64,000 nucleotides of DNA from Endozoicomonas sp965198415 (GCA_965198415.1 CBDAPN010000029.1:372001-436000), one strand, 5' to 3'; positions 9,068-17,822 are shown, counted from the stretch's first letter. The notes: generated from the letters alone by a model not told the origin. Made by a program: numbers and translations.

Positions 9068-9540
9068 CAACCCTGTATGAAAAACCAAATGCGAGCTATT
9101 TTGCCACAACTGACATAAAAAAAACTGCTTTTACCAGAGGATTTGACAATTGCGTGTCGGCTTATGCGGACACTGATGTACTGCCATCAAACGATTTCTA
9201 CCTCGCACCTAACAACACTCAATTAATTGATATTCGTCTGGAAAATAAGGCTTGGTGAAGGGTATCTGTGATTATCTGCACGAATTTCGGTCAGTTCTGA
9301 GCAAGGCTCTAAGAGAGTCATGTTCGGCATCTTTAAATATTGATGCAAAGAATGCCACAGAGCCGAGATGGATTTAGGTCTCAAAACAAAGTGGTTAATG
9401 CCAAATGAGTTCACCCTGACTATGGCGGGCTGTTGATAGACGTCCTTGCATGATCAATCTCCTTTGAACGGAAATTTTGTGCTATTTTCCATCATTGCAG
9501 CAGACCGTTCAGATTTTGCACGGCTAAACCCACAACGGCA
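9068..9540. other. Intergenic spacer upstream of purM, no gene seen
   Basis: About 470 bases between the DUF2066 start and the purM promoter. Short open frames exist on both strands, but none has a ribosome site or protein-like composition. No purine-repressor-like 16-bp palindrome was recognised. Confidence 0.6.
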
Positions 9541-9569
9541 TTGCGATATAGGGCCTGCGCCCCTAGAAT
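9541..9569 (+). promoter_or_regulatory. Predicted purM promoter
   Basis: TTGCGA (9541-9546), a 17-base spacer, then TAGAAT (9564-9569). The predicted start is near 9576, about 33 bases before the purM ATG. Confidence 0.5.
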
Positions 9570-9608
9570 AGCCGCCATCATAGAACAAGCGATAGCAGAT
9601 TCTTATCC

Positions 9609-10649
9609 ATGAAAACACCCAAAACCTCCCTGAGTTACAAGGATGCCGGGGTCGATATCGACGCCGGGAACGCTTTGGTTGAGCGCATAAAACAGGTTGC
9701 AAAAGCGACTTCACGTCCTGAAGTCATGGGGGGCCTTGGGGGCTTTGGAGCACTGTGCCAAATCCCGACGGGCTACCGCGAACCGGTACTGGTCTCCGGT
9801 ACCGATGGCGTAGGCACCAAGCTCAAGCTGGCCATGGACCTTGGCATGCACGATGACATTGGCATTGATCTGGTGGCCATGTGCGTTAACGATCTACTGG
9901 TATGTGGCGCTGAGCCGCTGTTTTTCCTTGATTATTATGCCACCGGCAAACTCAATATTGATGTGGCCGAGCGCGTGGTGAGTGGCATTGGTAAAGGCTG
10001 CGAACTGTCCGGCTGCGCCCTGATTGGCGGCGAAACCGCCGAAATGCCCGGCATGTACCAAGGGGATGATTACGACCTCGCCGGTTTCTGTGTTGGCGTG
10101 GTGGAAAAATCAAACATTATTGATGGCAGCAAAGTCTCTGCGGGTGATGTATTAATTGGCCTCAAATCCAGTGGCCCTCACTCCAACGGTTACTCCCTGA
10201 TCCGCAAGGTACTTGACGTCAGCGACGCTGATCTCAACGCCCCCCTCGACGGCAAGCCTCTGGCTCAGCATCTGATGGCTCCAACCCGCATCTATGTTCA
10301 ATCGCTGCTGCAGCTGCAAAAAGAGCTGCCCGTCCATGCCATGGCGCACATTACCGGCGGTGGTTTGCCTGAGAACTTGCCCCGGGTGATTCCCAAGGGC
10401 TGTCGCGCCGTAATTGAAACCGGTAGCTGGGCAATGCCCGCCATCTTCCGCTTCCTGAAGGAACAGGGCAATATTGACACCTTTGAACTGTACCGTACCT
10501 TCAACTGCGGTATCGGTATGGTATTGTGCATTCCTCAAAGTCATCAAGAGGCTGCGGTTCAACGCCTGCAGGCGCTCGGCGAAGAGGCTGTGGTGATCGG
10601 CCATATTGAAACCGCTGACAGCGATGCCGACCCGGTCGAGCTGCGCTAA
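9609..10649 (+). CDS. purM: Phosphoribosylformylglycinamidine cyclo-ligase (AIR synthetase)
   Basis: Fifth step of de novo purine synthesis: ATP-dependent cyclisation of FGAM to aminoimidazole ribonucleotide, in the cytosol. The 346-residue product starts SLSYKDAGVDIDAGNALVERIK, the family N-terminus, and carries the glycine-rich GGLGGFGALCQIP and SGTDGVGTKLKLA blocks and the ATP-site GGETAEMPGMY. Length matches E. coli PurM (345). The ribosome site before ATG 9609 is weak. purN follows after 101 bases and an attenuator-like hairpin, the standard purMN order. Confidence 0.98.
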   Translation: MKTPKTSLSYKDAGVDIDAGNALVERIKQVAKATSRPEVMGGLGGFGALCQIPTGYREPVLVSGTDGVGTKLKLAMDLGMHDDIGIDLVAMCVNDLLVCGAEPLFFLDYYATGKLNIDVAERVVSGIGKGCELSGCALIGGETAEMPGMYQGDDYDLAGFCVGVVEKSNIIDGSKVSAGDVLIGLKSSGPHSNGYSLIRKVLDVSDADLNAPLDGKPLAQHLMAPTRIYVQSLLQLQKELPVHAMAHITGGGLPENLPRVIPKGCRAVIETGSWAMPAIFRFLKEQGNIDTFELYRTFNCGIGMVLCIPQSHQEAAVQRLQALGEEAVVIGHIETADSDADPVELR

Positions 10650-10657
10650 CCCCAAAT

Positions 10658-10690
10658 GAGGCTGCTTGCGCTGGCAAAAAAACAGCCTCT
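10658..10690 (+). terminator. Possible terminator or attenuator between purM and purN
   Basis: GAGGCTG (10658-10664) pairs with CAGCCTC (10683-10689) across an 18-base loop, followed by TTTCTTCATTTTTT. The T-rich tail suits intrinsic termination, but the loop is large, so partial read-through into purN is likely. Confidence 0.5.
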
Positions 10691-10750
10691 TTCTTCATTT
10701 TTTAGCCTGATTTTCACCCGGGCTTTCTTCAAATAATTCAGGAAACTGCA

Positions 10751-11410
10751 GTGAGCGAGAAAAAGCGAGTTGTCGTTCTGCTATCCGGAAATGGCAGCAA
10801 CCTTCAGGCACTTTTGGATCAGGAACACAACTACAGCTATCAAGTCGTTGGCGTTATCAGTAACGTACCGGATGCCTATGGGCTGGAAAGAGCCAGAGAG
10901 CATAAAGTGGCCGCCCTGGGGCTGGATCACAAAGTGTTCTCTTCAAGAAGCGCATTTGACCAGCGGCTAGCAGAAGAAATCAACCGCTTTGAGCCAGACC
11001 TCGTGTTACTGGCCGGCTACATGAGAATCCTCAGCCCTGAGTTTGTGAATGCCTTTGCCAACAAGCTGATCAACATTCACCCCTCCCTACTGCCCGATTA
11101 CAAAGGGCTGGAAACCTATCGCCGGGTGCTGGCCGATAAACAGCCACGCCACGGCTGCACCATCCATTTTGTCACACCCGAACTCGATAGCGGCACCCAC
11201 ATCATGCAGGCCTCTTTGGCTGTCACTGCGGCGGATACGCAAGAGAGCCTTAAACAGCGGGTCAAGGCCATGGAGCATAAAATATACCCCCTCGCCACGG
11301 ACCTATTCACCAGCGGCAGGCTGCAACTGCAAAATAACCGGGTACTGCTTGATGGCAAAGCCATCGACCCTTTGGGCTACCAATTACAGGAAGACCACTT
11401 GGAACTGTAA
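10751..11410 (+). CDS. purN: Phosphoribosylglycinamide formyltransferase (GAR transformylase 1)
   Basis: Transfers a formyl group from 10-formyltetrahydrofolate to GAR, the third step of purine synthesis. Residues 7-20 (VVLLSGNGSNLQAL) form the phosphate-binding loop; the catalytic Asn-His pair is in KLINIHPSLLPDYKGL (about 106-121) and the essential Asp in VTPELDSGTHI. 219 residues, slightly longer than E. coli (212). The start is GTG at 10751, with AGGAAA 6 bases upstream; no in-frame ATG nearby fits. The stop is 2 bases before the DUF3108 gene, so the two are co-transcribed. Confidence 0.97.
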   Translation: MSEKKRVVVLLSGNGSNLQALLDQEHNYSYQVVGVISNVPDAYGLERAREHKVAALGLDHKVFSSRSAFDQRLAEEINRFEPDLVLLAGYMRILSPEFVNAFANKLINIHPSLLPDYKGLETYRRVLADKQPRHGCTIHFVTPELDSGTHIMQASLAVTAADTQESLKQRVKAMEHKIYPLATDLFTSGRLQLQNNRVLLDGKAIDPLGYQLQEDHLEL

Positions 11411-11412
11411 CC

Positions 11413-12231
11413 ATGGCTAAATCAACACCCGCCACGCTTATGGTGGTTACCTTACTGCTACTGAGCAGTGGTAGCTTTGCATCAATCAGCAAAAAAAATG
11501 CGGTACCAAGCCAGATAAAAGAGCCAGCTCAAACGCTCAAGCCCTACACAGCCACCTACACCACATCCATCAAAGGCCTCCCTCTTGGGGGGTCAAGTGA
11601 GCGGTCACTAATCCAGAACGCTGATGACAGCTGGACACTGTCGTTCAGTGCCGACATGACGTTTCTCACCATAAAAGAAACCAGCGTCTTCACCAGCAAA
11701 GGGCAGCAACTCATCCCTCGCCATTACAGCAAAGAGCGAACAGGCCTTGGTAAAAAGCCAACCGAAGAGGCCACCTTTGACTGGAGCAAAAACAAAGTTA
11801 ACTGGCAGCGCGATGACCAGAAGTGGTCCATGAACCTGAAAGCTGGCACACAAGACAACCTCAGCTACCAGCTAAAACTGCGCCAAGACCTGATGACGTC
11901 TGACAAAAAGCAGTTCAGTTACAACGTTGCAGACGATGACGAAATCTATCAGCGCCACTTCGTTGTGGAAGCTGAAGAGACCATAAAAACAGAGCTCGGT
12001 GAGTTGAAAACCGTGCGGGTAAAAATTCAGCGGGAAAACAACAACCGCTCCACCTGGATCTGGTTCGCCAAAAACTACGACTACTTTATCGTCAAATTGC
12101 TACAGGAAGAGAAAGACACCGCTTATACCGTTGAAATTAGTGAAATCAAAGGGGGCAGCTTACCCAGCAACACCCAAAAGCAGTCGGAAAGTCGCGCCCA
12201 CCCTCGCGAACCCGTACAGAAGCGGCCATAG
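11413..12231 (+). CDS. DUF3108 domain periplasmic protein
   Basis: Conserved partner of purN in Pseudomonas-like genomes, function unknown. 272 residues: a signal peptide (MAKSTPATLMVVTLLLLSSGSFA), then the DUF3108 beta-rich fold beginning PYTATYTTSIKGLPLGGSSERSL, with the family's LKTVRVKIQRENNNRSTWIWFAKNYDYFIVKLLQEE block near 195-228. The C-terminal 30 residues are polar, Gln/Arg/Pro-rich and probably disordered. Start codon immediately follows purN. A cell-envelope role is likely from the signal peptide, but nothing more specific can be said. Confidence 0.85.
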   Translation: MAKSTPATLMVVTLLLLSSGSFASISKKNAVPSQIKEPAQTLKPYTATYTTSIKGLPLGGSSERSLIQNADDSWTLSFSADMTFLTIKETSVFTSKGQQLIPRHYSKERTGLGKKPTEEATFDWSKNKVNWQRDDQKWSMNLKAGTQDNLSYQLKLRQDLMTSDKKQFSYNVADDDEIYQRHFVVEAEETIKTELGELKTVRVKIQRENNNRSTWIWFAKNYDYFIVKLLQEEKDTAYTVEISEIKGGSLPSNTQKQSESRAHPREPVQKRP

Positions 12232-12331
12232 GGCAGACTCTGCTCGGCTAGCCTTTGCTGACCAATTACCTAAAATCGAAAAGGCCAGTTCATGGCAGGG
12301 CATCGGCTTTTATGCAGAGGATTGGCAAACA

Positions 12332-12733
12332 TTAAACTGACTTATTCCGGGACATGGTATTTGTTTGGATAAGCTCTATAGGGTAACCATCAGGGTCAGT
12401 AATAAAAGCAATGTGCGTACTCCCTCCCTTTACCGCGCCGGGCTCACGCTTAATCGCCACACCGCTTTCCCTGAGCTGGTCACACAGGCTGTAGATATCA
12501 TCATAACCCAGTGCGATATGACCAAAACCGGTGCCAAGGTCATAACCGTCGTCTTTGCCCCAGTTATAAGTCAGTTCAATCATGGCGCTTTCGTCATAAC
12601 CAACAAATGCCAGCGTGTATTTATACTGTTCGTTAACGGACTTTTTAAAAAGTGTCATCTTGAGCTTTTCAGTGTAAAAACTCAGGCTATCGTCAAGATT
12701 CTTAACACGCAGCATTGTGTGTAGGTACTTCAT
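12332..12733 (-). CDS. gloA: Lactoylglutathione lyase (glyoxalase I)
   Basis: Converts the hemithioacetal of methylglyoxal and glutathione to S-lactoylglutathione, detoxifying methylglyoxal in the cytosol. 133 residues, a single vicinal-oxygen-chelate domain pair. Metal ligands are visible as His5, Glu53, His72 and Glu120, corresponding to His5/Glu56/His74/Glu122 of the Ni-dependent E. coli enzyme. GGAG eight bases before ATG 12733 fixes the start. A glutathione transferase gene follows upstream on the same strand, but a hairpin lies between them, so they are probably separate units with a shared electrophile-defence theme. Confidence 0.95.
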   Translation of the reverse strand: MKYLHTMLRVKNLDDSLSFYTEKLKMTLFKKSVNEQYKYTLAFVGYDESAMIELTYNWGKDDGYDLGTGFGHIALGYDDIYSLCDQLRESGVAIKREPGAVKGGSTHIAFITDPDGYPIELIQTNTMSRNKSV

Positions 12734-12844
12734 GCAGCAATCTCCGTATTCATCTCTGCTTCAAAGTTGTATGCAAGACTGTCACCGGGTGGTTACAAAA
12801 TTGATTTGATCCAGTCATCTTCTGACCGGCAAGAGTAAACCAAT

Positions 12845-12870
12845 CCCCACCCACCCGTCGATGGGTGGGG
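12845..12870 (-). terminator. Strong hairpin after the GST gene
   Basis: CCCCACCCA (12845-12853) pairs with TGGGTGGGG (12862-12870) around an 8-base loop, five bases past the GST stop. Nine GC-rich pairs, but only a broken T-tract follows on the minus strand. Likely the end of the three-gene operon. Confidence 0.5.
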
Positions 12871-12875
12871 ATCTA

Positions 12876-13481
12876 TCAGCCAAATGTCGCTGCTTTTTGG
12901 AACGCCTCCCTAGCAGAAACCCTCTGTAAATAGGACTGAATATGCGGATGATTTTCCAGCAGCCCCAAATTTTGCGCGTAGAGCAGTACGGTCACCATCA
13001 TAATATCAGCGGCGGTAAACAACTCACCGGCAAACCAAGTGGATGACGATAACGTGTCGTTTATGTAAGCAAAGTCTAATTCCGCCTCTTTTTGTGCATA
13101 AGCAAAAACCGGAGCGGACCGATCTTCTATAGCGCCCAAAAACAGTTTAAGCAGCACCGGCAACATGGCTGAGCCTTCGGCAAAGTGCATCCACTGCTGG
13201 TAAGCATAGTATTGCGGTGAACCCTTTTGTGGACGCAACTGCTCCGGCGCATACTTATCCAACAGATACTCAATAATCGCCGCAGACTCTACCAATACCA
13301 AACCATCGTCTTCAACAATGGGCGCCTTACCCAACGGATGCACCGCCCGCATAGCGTGGGGTGCAAGACGGGTTTGCGGGTCCCGGTCGTAATCAATGCG
13401 TTGGTAATCAATACCCAGCTCTTCCAACAACCAGAGAATCCGGGTAGAACGGGACTCTTTTAAATGATGAACTTTAATCAT
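12876..13481 (-). CDS. Glutathione S-transferase family protein
   Basis: Cytosolic GST-fold protein of 201 residues. The N-terminal thioredoxin-like domain (1-80) has the family's SRSTRILWLLEELG start, the cis-Pro loop LGKAPIVEDDG and the glutathione gamma-Glu site ESAAIIEYLLDKY; an all-helical domain follows, with FTAADIMM as the N-capping motif at about 155. It is the last gene of a unit with the DJ-1-like and NADP oxidoreductase genes, five bases after the former. That context suggests electrophile or oxidative-stress defence under the divergent LysR regulator. Substrate unknown. Confidence 0.9.
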   Translation of the reverse strand: MIKVHHLKESRSTRILWLLEELGIDYQRIDYDRDPQTRLAPHAMRAVHPLGKAPIVEDDGLVLVESAAIIEYLLDKYAPEQLRPQKGSPQYYAYQQWMHFAEGSAMLPVLLKLFLGAIEDRSAPVFAYAQKEAELDFAYINDTLSSSTWFAGELFTAADIMMVTVLLYAQNLGLLENHPHIQSYLQRVSAREAFQKAATFG

Positions 13482-13486
13482 TACCC

Positions 13487-14176
13487 CTACCCTGCCAGTT
13501 TTGATAAAACAGCCTTGGCAACCGCTTCAGAAGATGCCGGGTTTTGCCCGGTAATCAGTAAGCCGTCTTCTACCGCATAGCTACCCCAATCATCCCCTTT
13601 ACTGTACAAACCACCCTTGCTTTGCAGTTCATTTTCAAGCAAGAAAGGGACAACTTGCGACAGACCCACAGCGTCTTCTTCGCTGTTACTGAAGCCCGTT
13701 ACCCGCTTACCTTTAATCAGCGCCTGCCCGGTGGAGTCTTTCGCTGCAAGTAGTACTGCTGAGGCGTGGCAAACGGCTGAAACCGGCTTCGCCTGTGCCG
13801 CGAATGATTCAATCAGAGCGATGGAATTCTGATCAGAGGCCAAATCCCAAAGCGGCCCGTGCCCACCAGGATAAAAGACAGCATCATAATCAGCAGCGGA
13901 CACATCAGACAGCTCTAGTGTATTCGCCAATTTCTGTTGTGTGGTTTCATCTTGCTCAAAACGGCGAGTTAAATCCGTTTGGAAATCTTCCAGAGCACTT
14001 TTTGGGTCAAGTGGGGGCTGCCCACCAGCGGGAGAGCTCAGCACAACTTCAACACCAGCATCCACAAATGCGTAATACGGTGCGGCAAACTCTTCGAGCC
14101 AGAAACCGGTTTTTTCACCAGTATCTCCCAGCGCTTCGTGGGACGTTAAAACAAATAACACTTTCTTGACAGGCAT
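13487..14176 (-). CDS. DJ-1/PfpI-like type 1 glutamine amidotransferase-domain protein
   Basis: 229-residue member of the DJ-1/PfpI superfamily, Hsp31-like branch. Cys136 sits in the nucleophile-elbow motif AVCHASA with the following His, and GGHG at 104-107 and Glu29 in the WLEEFAAPY segment are in the expected places for the catalytic acid and oxyanion loop. Relatives act as glyoxalase III, deglycase or redox chaperones; which applies here cannot be told. GGAGAGAGG before ATG 14176 is a strong ribosome site. Neighbours (GST and an alkenal-reductase-like enzyme) fit a reactive-carbonyl defence operon. Confidence 0.9.
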   Translation of the reverse strand: MPVKKVLFVLTSHEALGDTGEKTGFWLEEFAAPYYAFVDAGVEVVLSSPAGGQPPLDPKSALEDFQTDLTRRFEQDETTQQKLANTLELSDVSAADYDAVFYPGGHGPLWDLASDQNSIALIESFAAQAKPVSAVCHASAVLLAAKDSTGQALIKGKRVTGFSNSEEDAVGLSQVVPFLLENELQSKGGLYSKGDDWGSYAVEDGLLITGQNPASSEAVAKAVLSKLAG

Positions 14177-14191
14177 GGCCTCTCTCCTTTT

Positions 14192-15202
14192 TTAAGCCAG
14201 TTTAACCAGCATTTTTCCGGTATTTTTGCCGGTGAACAGCCCAATAAACGCATCCGGCGCTTCTTCAATACCGTTGTACACTGTCTCTTTCCAGGTCACT
14301 TTGCCCTCCTGCAGCCATTGCCCCATCTCTTGCACAAAAGCCGGGTATGAATCCCAGTGATCAGAGACAATAAAGCCCTGAACCTTCAGTTTTTTAACAA
14401 TGATCTGCCCCAGATTAGTCGGGCCTGGGACTGGAGCCGTAGCATTGTATTGATCAATCATGCCACAAACAGCAATACGACCATGGTCATTCATAAGATT
14501 GAGCACTGCTTCAAGATGCTCTCCACCGACATTTTCAAAATAAACGTCAATGCCCTCAGGACAGGCCTTGGCAATATCGGTTTGTAAATTCTCTGTGGTT
14601 TTATAGTTAACCACGGCATCCACACCGAGCTCAGTGAGCAGGTAATCGGCTTTGGCATCCGAGCCCACACTGCCGACCACATGACAACCTTTTAATTTGG
14701 CGATCTGACAAACAATAGAGCCCACCGCGCCGGACGCTGCGGAGACGAAAACATTATCACCGGCTTTAAGCTCCCCTATTTTCAACAGTCCGGTGTAAGC
14801 GGTCATGCCCGGCATACCCAGAACACCCAAAAACGCCTGCACCGGAACGGCAGATTCCGGCAACAGCTGCAAGCCTTCGCCATCAGTGATGAAATACTCA
14901 CGCCAGCCACTCATGTTGACCACTTTGCTGCCCACCGGAAACGCCGGATTATTTGACTCCACCACTTCGCCCACGGCGCCACCGTCCAACACCTCACCAA
15001 TGGCGTAAGGTGCGATATAGCTTTTGCGGTCAATCATACGACCACGCATGTATGGATCAACAGACATCCAGAGGTTTTTAACCAGCAGTTCGTTCTCTTT
15101 GATTTCTGCGATGGGAGTGCTGACCAGCTCAAAATCGTCTTTGCTTGCCATACCTTGCGGACGTTTGCGAAGGTGAATTTCTCTGCTTTGCTCAATATAC
15201 AT
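14192..15202 (-). CDS. NADP-dependent oxidoreductase of the CurA / alkenal reductase type
   Basis: Medium-chain dehydrogenase/reductase without zinc ligands, 336 residues. The N-terminal GroES-like domain has the family's VKNLWMSVDPYMRGRM motif (about 42-57), and the Rossmann part carries VSAASGAVGSIVCQIAKLKG with the AxxGxxG nucleotide loop around 152-172 and YFENVGGEHLEAVL later. Homologues (YncB/CurA, leukotriene B4 12-hydroxydehydrogenase) reduce alpha,beta-unsaturated ketones using NADPH. First gene of the operon with the DJ-1-like and GST genes, divergent from LysR. Substrate is inferred only to class level. Confidence 0.92.
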   Translation of the reverse strand: MYIEQSREIHLRKRPQGMASKDDFELVSTPIAEIKENELLVKNLWMSVDPYMRGRMIDRKSYIAPYAIGEVLDGGAVGEVVESNNPAFPVGSKVVNMSGWREYFITDGEGLQLLPESAVPVQAFLGVLGMPGMTAYTGLLKIGELKAGDNVFVSAASGAVGSIVCQIAKLKGCHVVGSVGSDAKADYLLTELGVDAVVNYKTTENLQTDIAKACPEGIDVYFENVGGEHLEAVLNLMNDHGRIAVCGMIDQYNATAPVPGPTNLGQIIVKKLKVQGFIVSDHWDSYPAFVQEMGQWLQEGKVTWKETVYNGIEEAPDAFIGLFTGKNTGKMLVKLA

Positions 15203-15227
15203 AATAAAATACTCCGGGAATTAAACG

Positions 15228-15304
15228 TTACTCGTCGTAATTTACGAGAAACTTATTTATGCTTCCAATGTATGGATAACATACCCAACATAATTACGAG
15301 TAAT
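15228..15304. promoter_or_regulatory. Putative LysR-type operator sites
   Basis: In the spacer between the divergent oxidoreductase and LysR genes, TTACTCGT (15228-15235) and ACGAGAA (15244-15250) form an inverted repeat, and a perfect palindrome ATTACGAGTAAT lies at 15293-15304, directly before the LysR start. The shared ACGAGTAA half-site is consistent with autoregulated control by the LysR protein. Inferred from position and symmetry. Confidence 0.45.
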
Positions 15305-15308
15305 ACTT

Positions 15309-16262
15309 ATGCCTCTGGAACAACTGTCGGGTAGTGACTTAAACCTGCTACCCGTGCTGCAGGTGCTACTCGAAGAGTGCAATGTCACCCGGGCAGCAGG
15401 CCGACTCAACCTCACCCAACCAGCCATCAGCCGTAGTCTGGCCAGACTACGAATTTTATTTAATGACCCCTTGTTCACCCGCACCCCAAAAGGGCTGACA
15501 CCGACACCGAGGGCGTTAAGCCTGAGCAATAACCTTAACAACGCCTTACATGACATTAGTCGCATTATTGAGCCACAAGAGTTTAATCCGGCGACAGCGA
15601 CCCGCAGTTTTCGCCTGGCCACCACCGATTACGGCACACAGGTGCTTTTGCCATCGGCAATACGCCGTTTAAGTCAGAAAACACCCAATATCAGTCTTGA
15701 AGTTGTGCCTTGGCATGAGCACCTGATTAATGAACTGGATCAACAGGATATTGATCTGGCCATTTCGACAGTAAACGATGCGCCAACATCCATTCATGGC
15801 CGTGGTATTGGTATGGATCGCTTTGTTTGTGTGGTCAGTCAATCCCACCCGTTTGCGACAACGGGTTTTGATTTGCACAGCTACGCCAACTGCTCCCACG
15901 CCTTAATTACCATGGGTGGTGAACGTAAAGGCGCCATTGACTACTTGCTGCAGAATTATGGCCTTAAACGCCATATTGCGCTCAGGGTGCCGCACTTTGT
16001 TGCGGCTCTGGCGTTGGTGGCTCAGACGGATCTGGTGTTAACCATCCCTTTTGGTTTAGCCAGAGCTTGTGCGGACCATTATGAACTGACCATTCTTCCC
16101 CTGCCGGCGGAGCAAGAGAGCTTTACCTACTCCATCATCTGGCATGAACGGCATCAAAAAGATTCTGGCCATATCTGGTTTCGACAATTATTGTATCAGG
16201 AACTCACCCAAACCATTAAGCAGCTGCAGTCCAACTGCCCGCTGCATGAAAATTGTCGTTAG
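15309..16262 (+). CDS. LysR-family transcriptional regulator
   Basis: 317-residue DNA-binding regulator. The winged helix-turn-helix occupies about 8-66 (DLNLLPVLQVLLEECNVTRAAGRLNLTQPAISRSLARLR) and ends in FNDPLFTRTPKGLTPT; the effector-binding PBP2-like domain starts near 94 with FRLATTDYG. The N-terminus and start of the effector domain resemble the NodD/LeuO-like branch. It is divergent, with a 106-base spacer, from the oxidoreductase-DJ1-GST operon and is the natural candidate for its regulator. The start ATG 15309 has only a weak ribosome site and overlaps closely with the palindrome, which could mean autorepression. Ligand unknown. Confidence 0.92.
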   Translation: MPLEQLSGSDLNLLPVLQVLLEECNVTRAAGRLNLTQPAISRSLARLRILFNDPLFTRTPKGLTPTPRALSLSNNLNNALHDISRIIEPQEFNPATATRSFRLATTDYGTQVLLPSAIRRLSQKTPNISLEVVPWHEHLINELDQQDIDLAISTVNDAPTSIHGRGIGMDRFVCVVSQSHPFATTGFDLHSYANCSHALITMGGERKGAIDYLLQNYGLKRHIALRVPHFVAALALVAQTDLVLTIPFGLARACADHYELTILPLPAEQESFTYSIIWHERHQKDSGHIWFRQLLYQELTQTIKQLQSNCPLHENCR

Positions 16263-16348
16263 TTTCAATTCGCTGAAAACACCGTGACAGCACAGAAAAT
16301 AAACAAGCACTTTTTGCTCTGCCACGGGCAAGGTGTTAGCAACACACC

Positions 16349-17566
16349 TCAGGAGTGCAACTTGCGCCCTTTGTTAGCAGCGATGCGTAAACGCAGCGCA
16401 TTCAGTTTAATGAAGCCCTGAGCGTCGGCCTGATTATAAGCGCCAGCGTCGTCTTCAAAGGTGGCAATGGTTTCATCAAACAGGGAGTCTTCAGAGCGTC
16501 GCCCCACGACGGTCACATTGCCTTTATAGAGTTTCAGGCGCACCTCACCGTTTACTATCGTCTGACTTTCGTCAATCATCTGTTGCAACATTTCCCGCTC
16601 AGGAGACCACCAATAGCCGTTGTAAATAAGCTTGGCGTATTTTGGCATCAGCTCGTCTTTGAGGTGTGCCACCTCCCGGTCCAGAGTAACGGACTCAATG
16701 GCGCGATGAGCCTTGAGCATAATAGTGCCACCCGGTGTTTCGTAACAACCACGGGATTTCATGCCCACATAGCGGTTCTCTACAATATCCAAACGACCAA
16801 TGCCGTTTTTTCCGCCCACCTGATTCAGGTGTGTCAGCACTTGTGCCGGTGACATCTCTTGATCGTCGATGGCAATAATATCGCCGTGGCGATAGGTGAG
16901 ATTGATGTAAGTAGCAGCGTCCGGTGCACTTTCTGGCGCGACCGACCAGCGCCACATCGCTTCTTCGGGCTCTGCCCACGGGTCTTCCAACAGCCCACCT
17001 TCGTAAGAGATGTGCAGCAGGTTGGCGTCCATAGAATAGGGCGATTTACCTTGTTGGCGCTCCACCTCAATACCATGCTCATCGCAATAGGCCAGCAGCT
17101 TTTCCCGGGAGTTAAGATCCCACTCCCGCCATGGGGCGATGACCTCTACGCCCGGCTTTAAAGCGTACGCACCGAGCTCAAAGCGCACCTGATCATTACC
17201 CTTGCCGGTGGCGCCATGGGCAATGGCGTCAGCGCCGGTGGCATTGGCAATTTCAATCAAACGTTTGGAAATCAGTGGTCTGGCGATGGAGGTGCCGAGG
17301 AGATATTCGCCCTCATAAATGGTGTTCGCCCTGAACATGGGGAAGACAAAGTCACGAACAAACTCCTCACGCAGGTCGTCAATATAAATTTCTTTGATAC
17401 CCAGCGCCTCTGCCTTGGCTCTGGCAGGCTCCACCTCTTCTCCCTGACCAAGGTCTGCGGTAAAGGTGACCACTTCACAGCCGTAGGTGTCTTCTAACCA
17501 CTTAGCTATCACCGAGGTATCGAGCCCGCCCGAATAGGCAAGAACCACTTTTTTAATCTTTTTCAT
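16349..17566 (-). CDS. argG: Argininosuccinate synthase
   Basis: Joins citrulline and aspartate with ATP to argininosuccinate, the penultimate step of arginine synthesis. 405 residues, the short (type 1) class. VVLAYSGGLDTSVIAKWL (7-24) is the N-type ATP pyrophosphatase P-loop; GATGKGNDQVRFE and NRYVGMKSRGCYETPGGTI are further family signatures. GGAG seven bases before ATG 17566 sets the start. It stands alone on minus, divergent from pyrC, so arginine and pyrimidine genes share a control region; possible ArgR boxes lie upstream. Confidence 0.98.
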   Translation of the reverse strand: MKKIKKVVLAYSGGLDTSVIAKWLEDTYGCEVVTFTADLGQGEEVEPARAKAEALGIKEIYIDDLREEFVRDFVFPMFRANTIYEGEYLLGTSIARPLISKRLIEIANATGADAIAHGATGKGNDQVRFELGAYALKPGVEVIAPWREWDLNSREKLLAYCDEHGIEVERQQGKSPYSMDANLLHISYEGGLLEDPWAEPEEAMWRWSVAPESAPDAATYINLTYRHGDIIAIDDQEMSPAQVLTHLNQVGGKNGIGRLDIVENRYVGMKSRGCYETPGGTIMLKAHRAIESVTLDREVAHLKDELMPKYAKLIYNGYWWSPEREMLQQMIDESQTIVNGEVRLKLYKGNVTVVGRRSEDSLFDETIATFEDDAGAYNQADAQGFIKLNALRLRIAANKGRKLHS

Positions 17567-17603
17567 TACTCAACTCCAACTGGGAATCGCCATAGCAAAA
17601 CAT

Positions 17604-17636
17604 ATAAATATGCATTTATTTCGCATAATAATTCAT
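17604..17636 (-). promoter_or_regulatory. Possible ArgR (ARG box) sites upstream of argG
   Basis: ATAAATATGCATTTAT (17604-17619) is a near-perfect palindrome resembling an ARG box, and GCATAATAATTCAT (17623-17636) is a second, weaker AT-rich dyad 40-70 bases before the argG ATG. Spacing between centres (about 17) is not the usual 21, so the assignment is tentative. Confidence 0.3.
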
Positions 17637-17772
17637 AATTAACCGTTCGCCAAGACGCCCTGCGTTAAAGGCTTTAAGAAAAAAATTACGCACCACCGAA
17701 AAGAGGCACCATCCTACCACCAAACATCACCCCAGTTTCAACAACCCACTATCAAAATCAGCGTTTTTTCGC

Positions 17773-17811
17773 TAGGATGCCCCTCCGGTTCGATCGCACA
17801 ACCGGAACAGG
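17773..17811 (+). promoter_or_regulatory. pyrC leader hairpin overlapping the ribosome site
   Basis: A -10-like TAGGAT (17773-17778) is followed by a C-rich start region and then TCCGGTT (17784-17790), which pairs with AACCGGA (17800-17806). CCT at the 5' side (17782-17784) can also pair with the AGG ribosome site at 17809-17811. In enteric bacteria pyrC is regulated by nucleotide-dependent start-site choice that makes or avoids just such a hairpin; the same logic is inferred here. Confidence 0.4.
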
Positions 17812-17822
17812 TATTTCCCATA

